From an uncultured Clostridia bacterium (GTDB lineage: Bacteria > Bacillota > Clostridia > Oscillospirales > Oscillospiraceae), in NCBI GenBank assembly GCA_947165825.1, contig CAMVBX010000007.1, positions 1 through 32,189 on the forward strand: 32,189 nt of DNA, in the 5' to 3' direction. The position numbers and the translations under genes were made by a program. The notes beneath the pieces were generated by a model. It saw only the letters and a program-made list of their open reading frames with translations, had not been told where the DNA came from and searched no databases. Below are positions 8,235 to 18,900 of the stretch, in pieces; within the stretch, counting starts at the first letter, position 1; every line of letters starts with the position of its first letter.

Positions 8235-9407
8235 TTGTCGGATCTGAACTGTTGGCTCTGGCTGTCCCTCTGCAAGGGCGTGAGCGCGGCATCGGCACAG
8301 AAATATCTGCGCAGATTCGGCAGCGCCAAAGGGGTATACTATGCAGCGGAGAGCGAGCTGCGGGAAGTGGAGGGCGCGACAGGAGCGGAGATCAAAGCCC
8401 TCATGAACCGGGACCTGAACCGGGCTGAGCGCGTCCGGGCCGCCTGTGAAAAGCAGGGGGTACGGATTCTCTGCCTCCAGGACGCGGACTATCCCGATCG
8501 GCTGCGGAACATCCCGGATCCGCCCACCGTGCTGTATATCCGGGGGACCCTGCCGCCGGTGGACGACCGGCTTACCATCGGGATAGTGGGTACAAGGAAA
8601 GCTTCTGCCTATGGACGGGAAATGGCGGAGAGCATCGGGAGAGAGCTGGCGGAAGCCGGAGCGGTGGTGGTGACCGGCCTGGCCGAGGGAATCGACAGCG
8701 CGGCCGCCAAAGGCGCCTTGCAGGGCCCCGGAGCCGTCATTGCGGTGCTGGGCACTTCTACGGATAAGGTTTATCCCGCCTGGAACGGGAAGCTCCAGGG
8801 AGCGGTGGAAAAATCAGGCGCGCTGGTGAGCGAATATCCGCCGGGAACGGGTCCGACCCGGGCCAGCTTTCCCCAACGCAATCGGATCATCAGCGGACTG
8901 AGTCTGGGGATTACCGTGGTGCAGGCGCCGCAGAAAAGCGGATCGCTGATCACAGCCGCGCGAGCCCAGGAACATGGTCGGGATGTTTTTGCCGTACCCG
9001 GAATGGCGAACGATGCGGGCTTTGCCGGATCCCATGCCCTGATCCGGGACGGGGCTCAGCTGGTGTGCAGCGGGGAGGACATTCTGGAGGAGTATCGCTT
9101 CCGTTTCCCGCAGCTGCTGGCCTTCCGGGACGGAAGGCAGGTGCGAAACAGCCGGAGAGAGGCACCGCAGCCAGCGCTTGACAAGGCTGGGGATGTAGGC
9201 TATCATGCACTGAAAGAACAGCTGGAAGAGTTGACGGAGACGGAATTGGAACTGGTTGGCCTTCTGGCTGGCGGAGAAAAGCACAGCGATGATCTCATTG
9301 CCGCCGCCGGCAGAGATCCGGGTGAGGTGATCACCTCCCTGGTCATGCTGCAGCTCAAGGGATATGTGGCGGAGGAGGACCATCGTTATCGGCTGCTGGT
9401 CTCCTGA
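8235..9407 (+). CDS. dprA: DNA-processing protein DprA
   Basis: TIGIVGTRKASAYGREMAESIGRELAEAGAVVVTGLAEGIDSAAAKGAL, FPQRNRIISGLSLGITVVQAPQKSGSLITA; in-frame TTG at 8235 directly after the preceding stop. Confidence 0.95.
   Translation: MSDLNCWLWLSLCKGVSAASAQKYLRRFGSAKGVYYAAESELREVEGATGAEIKALMNRDLNRAERVRAACEKQGVRILCLQDADYPDRLRNIPDPPTVLYIRGTLPPVDDRLTIGIVGTRKASAYGREMAESIGRELAEAGAVVVTGLAEGIDSAAAKGALQGPGAVIAVLGTSTDKVYPAWNGKLQGAVEKSGALVSEYPPGTGPTRASFPQRNRIISGLSLGITVVQAPQKSGSLITAARAQEHGRDVFAVPGMANDAGFAGSHALIRDGAQLVCSGEDILEEYRFRFPQLLAFRDGRQVRNSRREAPQPALDKAGDVGYHALKEQLEELTETELELVGLLAGGEKHSDDLIAAAGRDPGEVITSLVMLQLKGYVAEEDHRYRLLVS
9178..9206 (+). promoter_or_regulatory. Candidate intragenic promoter in 3' dprA upstream of topA
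   Basis: TTGACA (9178-9183), 17-nt spacer, TATCAT (9201-9206). Confidence 0.45.
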
Positions 9408-9469
9408 CGGGACCGGCGGGATAAATCGAGAATAAGGAGCGCTTTGCCCGGCAAAGCGGATGAGTACGC

Positions 9470-11815
9470 ATGGAAAATGCACTTGTGATCGTGGAATCTC
9501 CCGCAAAGGCGAGAACCATCGAGAAATATCTGGGAACCGGTTATCGGGTCACCGCTTCCACCGGCCACCTGAGGGATCTGCCCAAGAGTACCATCGGCGT
9601 GGATATCGCAGCGGATTTCACTCCGGATTATGAGCCCATCGCCGCCAAAAACGAGATCATTGAAAGACTGCAGAGGGAAGCCCGGAACGCGGACCGGGTA
9701 TTCCTGGCCACCGACCCGGACCGGGAAGGAGAGGCGATTTCCTGGCATCTGAAGGAACTGCTGGAGCTCCCGGAGGAAAAGACGGCACGGGTGACCTTCA
9801 ACGAGATCACCAAAAAAGTCGTGCTGGAGAGTATCCGGAAACCCCGGCAGATCGACATGGATCTGGTGGACGCCCAGCAGGCCAGACGCATCCTGGACCG
9901 TATCGTGGGATACAAGCTCAGTCCGCTGCTCTGGTCCAAGATCCGCAGGGGCCTTTCCGCCGGACGGGTACAGTCTGCGGTAACCCGTATGGTGGTGGAT
10001 CGGGAACAGGAGATCCGGGCGTTTGAGGCGAAGGAGTACTGGCTTCTGGACGCGGAGCTTCGCCCCACAGGGCAGGAGGCCGAATTCACCGCGCGGTTTT
10101 ACGGCACGGAAAAGAAAAAGCTGGAGCTGCCGGACCGGGAGTCTGTGGACAAGATCATCCAGGCTGTGCAGAATTCTCCCTTTGCCGTGGGAAACGTGAA
10201 GCGGCAGGATAAAAGCCGTTCCCCCGCAGCCCCCTTCATCACCTCCACGCTTCAGCAGGAGGCTTCCCGCCGTCTGAACATGACGCCGAAGCGGACCATG
10301 TCCATCGCGCAGCAGCTGTATGAGGGCGTCAACGTCACAGGGGAGGGCAGCATCGGCCTCATCACCTATATGCGTACCGACTCTCTCCGCATCTCCGCAG
10401 AGGCCATCGCCGCTGCGAAGGACCACATCATTCGGAATTACGGCAGCGAGTATTATCCCTCGAAGACCCGCTATTTCAAAACCAGCAAGGAAGCCCAGGA
10501 TGCGCACGAGGCCATTCGCCCCTCGGATGTGGAACTGACGCCGGAGCGGATCCGGAAGGATCTGACCGAGGATCAATTCCGGCTGTACCGGCTGATCTGG
10601 CGGCGCTTCATGGCCAGTCAGATGGCCAACGCGGTCTATGACGCGGTTTCCGTGGACGCGGTGTCTGCGGGATACGTCTTCAAAGCCAGCACCTCCTCGC
10701 TCAAGTTCCCCGGCTTCACCAAGGTGTACGACTCCCAGGCGGACGAGGGAGAGGAAAAGAGCACTCCGCTGCCGCTGCTCAATGCGGGAGATCCGCTGGA
10801 TCTTCTGAAGCTGAAGGAAGAACAGAAATTCACCCAGCCTCCGGCACGGTATACTGAGGATACGCTTAGCCGCGCCATGGAGGAAAAGGGCATCGGTCGT
10901 CCCAGCACCTATGCGCCCACCGTCAGCACGATCCTGGACAGGGAATATGTGGTCAAGGAAGGAAAATTCCTGAAGCCCACCTCCCTGGGAGAAACCGTTA
11001 CCGGGTTCATGGAGGAGCGGTTCGGGGATATCGTCGACCTGGCCTTTACCGCCCACATGGAAGCCACGCTGGACGAAGTGGAGAAGGGAAATAAACCCTG
11101 GAAGCAGGTCCTGCGGGAGTTTTATGGGGATTTTGCCCATTCTCTGGAGGAAGCGGAGGTCAACCTCAAGGGGGTCCGCATCAAGGTCCCGGATGAGGTC
11201 ACCTCGGAAATCTGTCCCAACTGCGGGCGGAACCTGGTGGTGAAAACCAGCCGTTTCGGCCGTTTCCTGGGCTGCCCGGGGTATCCGGACTGCAAATTCA
11301 CCAAGCCCATCGTCATCGAAATGCCCGGCCGCTGCCCGAAATGCGGGGCCAGGATCCTGAAGCGCAGCTCCAAGCGCGGATACACCTACTATGCCTGTGA
11401 GCAGGGAACGGAATGCGGCTTCATGACCTGGGACGTGCCGCTGAAGGACGACTGCCCCAGCTGCGGCAAGACCCTGTTCAAGCGGTCAGGCAGGGGATAC
11501 CGGAAGCCCTTCTGCATCAATCCCGAATGCAGCGCCTTCGTACCGGAGGATCAGCGGGGATACCATCGCAAAAAGACGGAAGACGGCGGCGCGGATACAG
11601 GCGCTGAAGGAACTGCAGCCGAAGCGGCTTCCGGGAGCAGCGCGGGAGCAAAAACCGCCCCGGATAAGGCCGCCGAAAAGAAGACGGCGGGAAGGAAGCC
11701 GGCAGCCCGGAAGACCGCCGCGAAGAAGCCCGGCGCCAGAACGACCGCGGGAAAGAAGCCCGCTTCAAGCGGCCGCAGCCGGAAGGCGACCTCGGGGGAA
11801 AGCGAAAATGCCTGA
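9470..11815 (+). CDS. topA: DNA topoisomerase I with C-terminal zinc-ribbon repeats and a Lys/Ala-rich tail
   Basis: ALVIVESPAKARTIEKYLG, FLATDPDREGEAISWHL, GLITYMRTDSLRIS, four-Cys zinc ribbons (CPNCGRNLVVKTSRFGRFLGCPGYPDC etc.). Confidence 0.97.
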   Translation: MENALVIVESPAKARTIEKYLGTGYRVTASTGHLRDLPKSTIGVDIAADFTPDYEPIAAKNEIIERLQREARNADRVFLATDPDREGEAISWHLKELLELPEEKTARVTFNEITKKVVLESIRKPRQIDMDLVDAQQARRILDRIVGYKLSPLLWSKIRRGLSAGRVQSAVTRMVVDREQEIRAFEAKEYWLLDAELRPTGQEAEFTARFYGTEKKKLELPDRESVDKIIQAVQNSPFAVGNVKRQDKSRSPAAPFITSTLQQEASRRLNMTPKRTMSIAQQLYEGVNVTGEGSIGLITYMRTDSLRISAEAIAAAKDHIIRNYGSEYYPSKTRYFKTSKEAQDAHEAIRPSDVELTPERIRKDLTEDQFRLYRLIWRRFMASQMANAVYDAVSVDAVSAGYVFKASTSSLKFPGFTKVYDSQADEGEEKSTPLPLLNAGDPLDLLKLKEEQKFTQPPARYTEDTLSRAMEEKGIGRPSTYAPTVSTILDREYVVKEGKFLKPTSLGETVTGFMEERFGDIVDLAFTAHMEATLDEVEKGNKPWKQVLREFYGDFAHSLEEAEVNLKGVRIKVPDEVTSEICPNCGRNLVVKTSRFGRFLGCPGYPDCKFTKPIVIEMPGRCPKCGARILKRSSKRGYTYYACEQGTECGFMTWDVPLKDDCPSCGKTLFKRSGRGYRKPFCINPECSAFVPEDQRGYHRKKTEDGGADTGAEGTAAEAASGSSAGAKTAPDKAAEKKTAGRKPAARKTAAKKPGARTTAGKKPASSGRSRKATSGESENA

Positions 11816-13115
11816 GCAGGTAACGGTGGTGGGCGCAGGACTGGCGGGCTGCGAAGCCGCCTGGCAGCTTGCCGAGCGGGGCATATCCGTCTGCCTGCGG
11901 GAGATGAAGCCGGAGAAACGCTCCCCCGCCCATGTTTCCGCGGATTTTGCCGAGCTGGTCTGCTCCAACTCCCTGCGCAGCGCCGATCCCACGAACGCGG
12001 TGGGTCTGCTGAAAGAAGAACTGCGGAGGCTGGATTCCCTGATCCTTCGCAGCGCGGATCAGAACCGGGTGGAGGCCGGGAGCGCCCTGGCGGTTGACCG
12101 GGAGAGCTTTGCCCGGACCATTACCCAGGCGATCCGCAGTCATCCCCTGATCCGGGTGGTCCCGGGAGAGGTGACGGAGATTCCGGAGGGAGTGGTCATC
12201 CTGGCCACCGGCCCTCTGACCTCGGATGCGCTCAGCGAGGCCATCGGCCGCAGACTGGGCTCGGGGACTTACCTGCATTTTTACGATGCCGCCGCACCCA
12301 TAGTAACGCTGGAAAGCGTGGATATGGATGAGGCCTTTTACGCATCCCGGTACAACAAAGGTTCTGCGGATTATGTTAACTGCCCGATGGACAAGGAACA
12401 ATATCTTGCCTTTCGTCAGACCCTCGCGGAGGCAGAGGAGGCTCACGTCCACGGATTTGAAGATAAAATGGTATTTGAGGGTTGTATGCCGGTTGAAGTG
12501 ATGGCCCGGCGAGGCGTGGACACCCTGCGTTACGGCCCCTTGAAGCCCCGGGGGATCGTGGACCCCAAAACCGGACGGGAGCCTTATGCGGTGGTGCAGC
12601 TTCGGCGGGATAATTTTGCGGGCAGCCTGTACAATCTGGTGGGTTTCCAGACGCATCTGACCTTCGGGGAGCAAAAGCGGGTATTCTCCATGATTCCTGC
12701 CCTGCGGGAGGCGGAATTCGTCCGCTATGGGGTGATGCACCGGAATACTTATCTGGATTCCCCCCGGCTGCTGGATGACCGGTACCGTCTGCGGGAGGAA
12801 CCGCGGATCCGGTTCGCAGGCCAGATCACCGGGGTCGAGGGGTATGTGGAATCCACGGCCTCCGGGCTTCTCTGCGGCCTCCAGACGGCGAGGGAGCTTC
12901 TGGGGCAGGACCCGCTGGACTTCACCCGGGAGACCGCCATCGGCGCCCTGGCCGCCTATGTGAGCGATGGGACCGTGGGGGACTTTCAGCCTATGAACGT
13001 GAATTACGGGATCATCGCCCCCCTGGAGGGAAAAGTGAAGGGAAAACGGAACCGGAATGCGATCCTGTCCCAGCGGGCTCTTGAGCGGCTGGATCAGGTG
13101 CTGCAGTCGGTATGA
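11808..13115 (+). CDS. trmFO: Methylenetetrahydrofolate--tRNA-(uracil-5-)-methyltransferase TrmFO
   Basis: VTVVGAGLAGCEAAWQLAERGISVCLREMKP, ELVCSNSLRS, FEGCMPVEVMARRGVDTLRYGPLKPRG, MNVNYGIIAP. Confidence 0.97.
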   Translation: MPEQVTVVGAGLAGCEAAWQLAERGISVCLREMKPEKRSPAHVSADFAELVCSNSLRSADPTNAVGLLKEELRRLDSLILRSADQNRVEAGSALAVDRESFARTITQAIRSHPLIRVVPGEVTEIPEGVVILATGPLTSDALSEAIGRRLGSGTYLHFYDAAAPIVTLESVDMDEAFYASRYNKGSADYVNCPMDKEQYLAFRQTLAEAEEAHVHGFEDKMVFEGCMPVEVMARRGVDTLRYGPLKPRGIVDPKTGREPYAVVQLRRDNFAGSLYNLVGFQTHLTFGEQKRVFSMIPALREAEFVRYGVMHRNTYLDSPRLLDDRYRLREEPRIRFAGQITGVEGYVESTASGLLCGLQTARELLGQDPLDFTRETAIGALAAYVSDGTVGDFQPMNVNYGIIAPLEGKVKGKRNRNAILSQRALERLDQVLQSV

Positions 13116-13150
13116 CCGGCTGTTCGGCTTCGGGAAAAGAGGATAGAGAG

Positions 13151-14188
13151 ATGAAAATCATCGTGGACGCCATGGGCGGAGATCAGGCCCCGCAGGAAAT
13201 CGTCAAGGGTGCCGTGCAGGCGGTGGAGGAACTTGGCGCAGAGGTGTGCCTGGTGGGACGCGCGGAGGATATCCTGCGCTGCGTGCAGGCGATGGGCCGC
13301 ACGGATCTGCCCAAGGGACTGGAGATTGCCAACAGCACACAGGTGGTGACCATGGAGGACGACCCTGCCCGTGCGGTGCGGGATAAAAAGGATTCCTCCA
13401 TGTCCGTCATGCTCCGCATGCTGCGGGATGGGGAGGGAGACGCAGCGGTATCCGCCGGCAGCACCGGCGCGCTTCTTTCCGGCGCAACTCTGGTCGTGAA
13501 GCGCATCCGTGGGGTTCGGCGCGCAGCTCTGGCTCCGATCCTGCCGACGAAGCAGGGCAGCTGCGTGCTGATCGACTGCGGGGCGAATGCGGAGTGCAGT
13601 CCGGAATATCTGATGCAGTTCGCCTTTATGGGAGATGCGCTGGCCCGCCTCTATCTGGGACTGGAAAAGCCCCGGGTCGGACTGCTCAACATCGGCACCG
13701 AAGCCGGGAAGGGGACAAGCCTTCAGAAGGATACCTACCGTCTGCTGGAACAGGCGGACGAAGCGGGAAAGCTGCATTTCATCGGCAATGTGGAAGGTCG
13801 GGATGTGCTGGAAGGTCCGGCCGACGTGCTGGTGGCGGACGGTTTTTCCGGCAACGTTCTGCTGAAGACCATGGAAGGCACCGCCCTGTATATGACCGGT
13901 GCGCTGAAGTCGATTTTCCTGGGCAGCCTGCGCACCAAGCTGGCAGCGCTTCTGGTGAAAAAAGACCTGAAGGGCTTCAAGAAAATGATGGATTATCGAG
14001 AGATCGGGGGAACGGTGTTCCTGGGGATCACCAAGCCGGTGATCAAAGCCCACGGTTCCTGTGACGCAAAAGGGATAAAGAACGCCATCGCCCAGGCGAT
14101 GAAGCTGGTGTCCTCGGACCTGTGCAGGGATCTGGCGGATAAGCTGGCCGAGCTGCCCGCAATGGAGACGGAGCAGGCTCATGAATGA
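13151..14188 (+). CDS. plsX: Phosphate acyltransferase PlsX
   Basis: MKIIVDAMGGDQAPQEIVKGAVQA; SAGSTGALL; DGFSGNVLLKTMEGTA; GGTVFLGITKPVIKAHGSCDAKGIKNAI. Confidence 0.97.
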   Translation: MKIIVDAMGGDQAPQEIVKGAVQAVEELGAEVCLVGRAEDILRCVQAMGRTDLPKGLEIANSTQVVTMEDDPARAVRDKKDSSMSVMLRMLRDGEGDAAVSAGSTGALLSGATLVVKRIRGVRRAALAPILPTKQGSCVLIDCGANAECSPEYLMQFAFMGDALARLYLGLEKPRVGLLNIGTEAGKGTSLQKDTYRLLEQADEAGKLHFIGNVEGRDVLEGPADVLVADGFSGNVLLKTMEGTALYMTGALKSIFLGSLRTKLAALLVKKDLKGFKKMMDYREIGGTVFLGITKPVIKAHGSCDAKGIKNAIAQAMKLVSSDLCRDLADKLAELPAMETEQAHE

Positions 14189-14870
14189 ACTGGAAGAGAG
14201 GCTGGGGTACCATTTTCGCAGACGGGAACTGCTGGAACATGCGCTGACCCACAGCTCCTGGTCCAATGAGCGGGGCGGCGGCCACCTGGGCAGCAACGAA
14301 CGGTTGGAATTCCTGGGGGACTCCGTCCTGGGCTGGCTGGTGGCGGAGACATTATACCTTCGTTTTCCGCAGATGCCCGAAGGGGATATGACCCGGCTTC
14401 GGGCGGAGCTGGTTTGCGAGAGCAGCCTGGCCGAGGCGTCTGAGTCCATTGGCCTGGGGGCTTATCTTCGGCTGGGCAGGGGCGAGGTGCAGGGGGGAGG
14501 AAGGCAGCGGCCTTCCATCATCGCGGACGCCTTTGAGGCAACCCTGGCCGCCATTTACATCGACGGCGGGGAAGCGCCGGCCAGAGCCATGGTGGAGCGG
14601 TTTATCCTGTCCAAACTGAAAACCGCCGCGAAAAGCGGAAGTCATGACTATAAAACCGTTCTTCAGGAGGCGGTGCAGCATTTGGGCATGGCTGCGCCTA
14701 TATACCGGATGATCGGGGAGAGCGGGCCGGATCATAACAAGGTCTTTTCCGCTCAGGTGCTTTACGACGGCAAAGCAGCCGGGGAGGGCAGCGGCCGCAG
14801 TAAGAAGGAAGCGGAACAGGCCGCGGCGAAAAATGCGCTGGATGCTCTGCGGGCGGAGGGAAAACTGTGA
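14181..14870 (+). CDS. rnc: Ribonuclease III
   Basis: NERLEFLGDSVLGWLVAETLY signature, ADAFEATLAAIYIDGG, C-terminal dsRNA-binding domain GEGSGRSKKEAEQAAAKNALDAL. Confidence 0.97.
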   Translation: MNELEERLGYHFRRRELLEHALTHSSWSNERGGGHLGSNERLEFLGDSVLGWLVAETLYLRFPQMPEGDMTRLRAELVCESSLAEASESIGLGAYLRLGRGEVQGGGRQRPSIIADAFEATLAAIYIDGGEAPARAMVERFILSKLKTAAKSGSHDYKTVLQEAVQHLGMAAPIYRMIGESGPDHNKVFSAQVLYDGKAAGEGSGRSKKEAEQAAAKNALDALRAEGKL

Positions 14871-15877
14871 ATCCACGCCGTCGGATCGTCCCGGTTTTCG
14901 TCCCCCATCTTGGCTGTCCGCATCAATGTGTCTTCTGCGATCAGCGGATCATTTCCGGGCAGACCCTTCCTGTCGGCCCGGATGACGTGCGGGAAGCATT
15001 GCGCTCCGCGCAGGCTGTTACGGCCTGGGCGGAGCTGGCGTTTTACGGAGGCAGTTTCACAGCGATTTCCTCCGATCTGCAGAATAGCCTTCTGGAGGCG
15101 GCTCAGCCCTTCCGGCGATCCGGGTTCCTGACCGCCATCCGGGTCTCCACCCGGCCGGACTGCATCGACCGGGAGTGCCTGGACCGGCTGGCGGCGTTCG
15201 GAGTCGGAACGGTGGAGCTGGGCGCCCAATCCATGTCGGACAGGGTGCTGGCCGCCTCCGGCAGGGGCCACCTGGCGGAGGATACGGTACGGGCCTGTGC
15301 CCTGCTGCGGGAGCAGGGATTCCGGGTGATCCTGCAGATGATGACCGGCCTGCCGGAATCCGATCCGGAGACGGATCTGTATACGGCGAAGAGCCTTGCA
15401 GAACTGCGGCCGGACGGTGTCCGGATCTATCCTGCGCTGGTGCTGCGGGGCACGGGGCTCGCGAAGATGCTGGAGCGGGGCGCGTACAGGGCGCAGTCCG
15501 TGGAAGACGCGGTGAACACCTGCGCTCCGATCGTACGGATCTTTTGCGAGGGGGGGATCCCCATCCTCCGCCTGGGGCTTCATCCCTCCTGGGAGCTGGA
15601 AGACAAGCTCCTGGCGGGACCCTACCATCCCGCTCTCGGCGAACTGGTTTATTCCCGATTGTACCGGGATGAAGCGGAGCGGCAGCTCTCCGCCCGGAAA
15701 CGGCTTCCGGATGAGGTGACGATTCTGGTTCCCGTCGGGGAATTATCCAAGATGACCGGCAAGGGCAAGGCCAATCTGATCTGGCTGCGGGATCGGTTTC
15801 AACTGCGGCAGGTGCGGGCTGCGGAGTCGGGGGATTTGTCCCCCGGAGCTCTTGCAATCAAAGGGAAATCAGAGTAA
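14867..15877 (+). CDS. Elp3-like radical SAM protein
   Basis: VPVFVPHLGCPHQCVFCDQ (CxxxCxxC), FYGGSFTAI, GVGTVELGAQSMSDRVL; GTG start overlaps the rnc stop by 4 nt. Confidence 0.85.
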   Translation: MNPRRRIVPVFVPHLGCPHQCVFCDQRIISGQTLPVGPDDVREALRSAQAVTAWAELAFYGGSFTAISSDLQNSLLEAAQPFRRSGFLTAIRVSTRPDCIDRECLDRLAAFGVGTVELGAQSMSDRVLAASGRGHLAEDTVRACALLREQGFRVILQMMTGLPESDPETDLYTAKSLAELRPDGVRIYPALVLRGTGLAKMLERGAYRAQSVEDAVNTCAPIVRIFCEGGIPILRLGLHPSWELEDKLLAGPYHPALGELVYSRLYRDEAERQLSARKRLPDEVTILVPVGELSKMTGKGKANLIWLRDRFQLRQVRAAESGDLSPGALAIKGKSE

Positions 15878-15880
15878 AAT
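15852..15880 (+). promoter_or_regulatory. Candidate sigma-A promoter for smc
   Basis: TTGCAA (15852-15857), 17-nt spacer, TAAAAT (15875-15880). Confidence 0.5.
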
Positions 15881-15923
15881 ATATTTTCATGAACACTATT
15901 ATTGCCACTAAGGGAGGGTAAAA

Positions 15924-18900
15924 TTGGATCTGCGAGCATTAGAGATACAAGGCTTCAAGTCCTTCCCGGATAAGCTGCGGCTGACCTTCGAGGAGCGTTA
16001 CTGCGCTATCGTGGGACCCAACGGCAGCGGCAAGTCAAATATCGCGGATGCGATCACCTGGGTCCTGGGAGAACAGCGATCGAAGACTCTGCGCGGCGGC
16101 AAGATGGAGGACGTGATCTTCGGCGGAACCGCGCAGCGGGGTCCGGCGGGGTTTGCGCAGGTTTCTCTGGTTCTGGGAAACGAGGACCGCAGTCTGCCCT
16201 GGGATGCGGATGAGGTGATGATCACCCGAAGGTACTACCGCAGCGGAGACAGCGAATACTATATCAACCGCAAGCTGGTGCGGCTGAAGGACGTAAACAC
16301 CCTGCTCATGGATACGGGGCTGGGACGGGACGGCTATTCCCTCGTGGGACAGGGCCGGGTCGACGATGTCCTTGCAGCCAAGAGTACAGACCGGCGGGAA
16401 ATTTTCGAAGAGGCGGCCGGTATCTCCAAGTACCGGTATCAGCGGGAGGAAACGCTCCGCAAGCTGGAACGGACAGAGCAGGATATGCTCCGTCTGGGGG
16501 ATAAACTGGGGGAATTGAACCTGCAGCTGGAACCGCTGCGGAAACAGGCGGAAACGGCGAAGAAATACCTGCTGCTGAGGGATGAGCTCCGGGGATTGGA
16601 GATTTCCCTGTGGATGGATGCGCTGGACCGGCTGGCGGACCAGACCCGTATCCTGACTCAGGAATATGAATCTGCGGATGAGCAGCTGAAGACCCAGAAG
16701 GAAGAACTGGAAAAACTCTACCGTACCTCCGAGGATTGCACGGAGGGGATACGGGCAGCAGACGAGAAAGCGGAGCAGCTGCGGCTGGAGATCGGAGAAC
16801 TGGAAAACCAGGCATCCCAGCTCAGTCATGAGGCCGATCTGCTGGATGCGGAGGAACGGAGCAACCAGGCGGCGATTCAGCGCCTGGACGCGGAAAACGC
16901 CCGGCAGCAGGAGCGGATCGTGGAACTGACCGGCCGCCTGGAGGAACGGCAGGAACGGCTGCGCGCCATCGAGGCGGAAAAAGACGAACTGGCCGGGGAA
17001 AAGGAACGGCTCTTCCGGAGCAGCAGCGAAACCAGCAGGGAAGCGGATCGGTCGGATAAGGACCTGGGCGACCTTGCGGCGAGAGCGGCGGAGGAAGAGA
17101 ATGCAGCCGCCGCGGAAGCAGCCCGGCTGGAGACGATCGAAGCCTCTGCCGAAGCGCTGAAGGCAGGTCTGCAGGAATCGCAGGAGGAACGGAACCGTCT
17201 GGAACTGCGCCTGGAAGAGGAACGGACCGCCCTGAAGCGGACGGAGGAACAGCTGCAGGAAAAGCGGGAAAGCGCAAAAACTGCGGAGAACCAGTTCAAT
17301 GGCTGCCGGATGCTGGCGGATACCCGTCGGCAGCGTATCCGGGAGCAACAGGAACGGCTGCAGAAACTGAATATGGACGATCAGACCATCCGCTCCCGGG
17401 TGAGCCTGCTTTCTGACATGGAAAAGGAATACGAGGGCTTTTCCCGGGCGGTCAGAGTCGTGATGCGGGAGAAAAGCCGGGGTATACTGCGGGGGATCCA
17501 CGGTACCGTAGCCGGTTTGATCCATACGGAAGACCGGTATACCGTGGCGTTGGAGACGGCCTTGGGCAGCTCGCTGCAAAGCATTGTGGTGGATCGGGAG
17601 GAAGACGGAAAGGCTGCCATTACCCTGCTGAAGCGGCAGGATGCGGGGCGCGCCACCTTCCTGCCCCTTTCGGCCATCCGGGGAACGGAACTGCGGGAGC
17701 GGGAGCTGGAACGTATTCCCGGTTTTGAGGGCATCGCCTCCCAGCTTGCGGAGTGTGACGCGGCGTATGGGGAGATCCTGCGGAATCTCCTGGGCAGGAC
17801 CGTGGTCGCGGAGGATCTGGACGCGGCAATCGCAATCTCCAGGCGATACAGCGCGCGCTTCCGCATCGTCACGCTGGACGGTCAGCTGGTGAACGCGGGC
17901 GGCTCTATGACCGGCGGCAGCGCCGCGAGAAACGTGGGCATCCTGTCCCGGGCAAACGAACTGCAGCGTTTGCGGATACGGGTAAAGGAGCTTGCCGCGG
18001 AAAGGGAAAAGGCGGAATCTGCGCTCCGCACGGATGAGAAAGAACTGGCCAACGCGGAATATGCGGCGGAGACTGCCGGGATCCAGCTTCGGGAGATCCA
18101 GGATCAGGTGCTGAAACTGGAGGCAGAGCAAAAACAGCGGCTTGTTCTGACGGAGGCGGTGGAAGCCAGCCTGAAGTCGGCGGACAGCGGAGTGACCCGC
18201 AGCCGGGATGAGGCGAGCCGTTTGGAAAAGGCGGCGGAGGAAGCCAGACGCAGCCAGAAGGAACACCGTCTTGCGGCGGAACGGATCCGGCAGCAGGCAG
18301 AATCCCAGAGCCAGGACCGGGCGAGCATCGAGGAAAGACTTCGGGAATTGCGCGAGGCGGCCGGAAAGCTCCGGGAACGGGAAGCCGCGTTGGATACGGA
18401 GAAGGAGGCCCTGGAGAAGGGCGTCGAGGAATGGAAAGCGCTGCTGCGCGGCTACTCCGCAGAGGACAGGGACCGGGCGGACAGCCGCAGCGTGTATGCG
18501 CAGAAGAACGATGAGCTGAAGAAAAGAAGCGCCGCTTTCCGGGCAGAGGCAGAGCAGCAAAAGTCGGAAGCGGACAGCCGCAGACCGGCATTGGAAACCG
18601 CCATGCAGGAACGCCAGCGCTGCGAAGCGAATCGGGGCAAAGCTGAACGGGAAGCCCAGGAGCGCAATCGGAGCATCAACGAGCTGGAACGGAACTGCGC
18701 GGAGATGGGGCAGAGAAAGGCCGCCGCGGATATGGAGGAACGGCAGCTTCTGGATAAGCTGTGGGACGGCTATGGCCTGAGCCGGTCTGCGGCCCAGAGC
18801 CAGCGTACCAAACTGGAAAACAGCTCCAGAGCGCAGAAGCGCGTAGGGCAGCTGCACCGGGAGATGAGCGCCATCGGTTCCCCCAACCTCGCCTCCATTG

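Noticed and set aside
6791-8329. 512-aa minus-strand ORF across 6839 gene and TrmH-family gene
   Set aside because: Antisense to a clear methyltransferase; His/Gln/Arg-rich composition typical of spurious frames.
9386-11140. 584-aa minus-strand ORF antisense to topA
   Set aside because: No recognisable domain; opposite a conserved gene.
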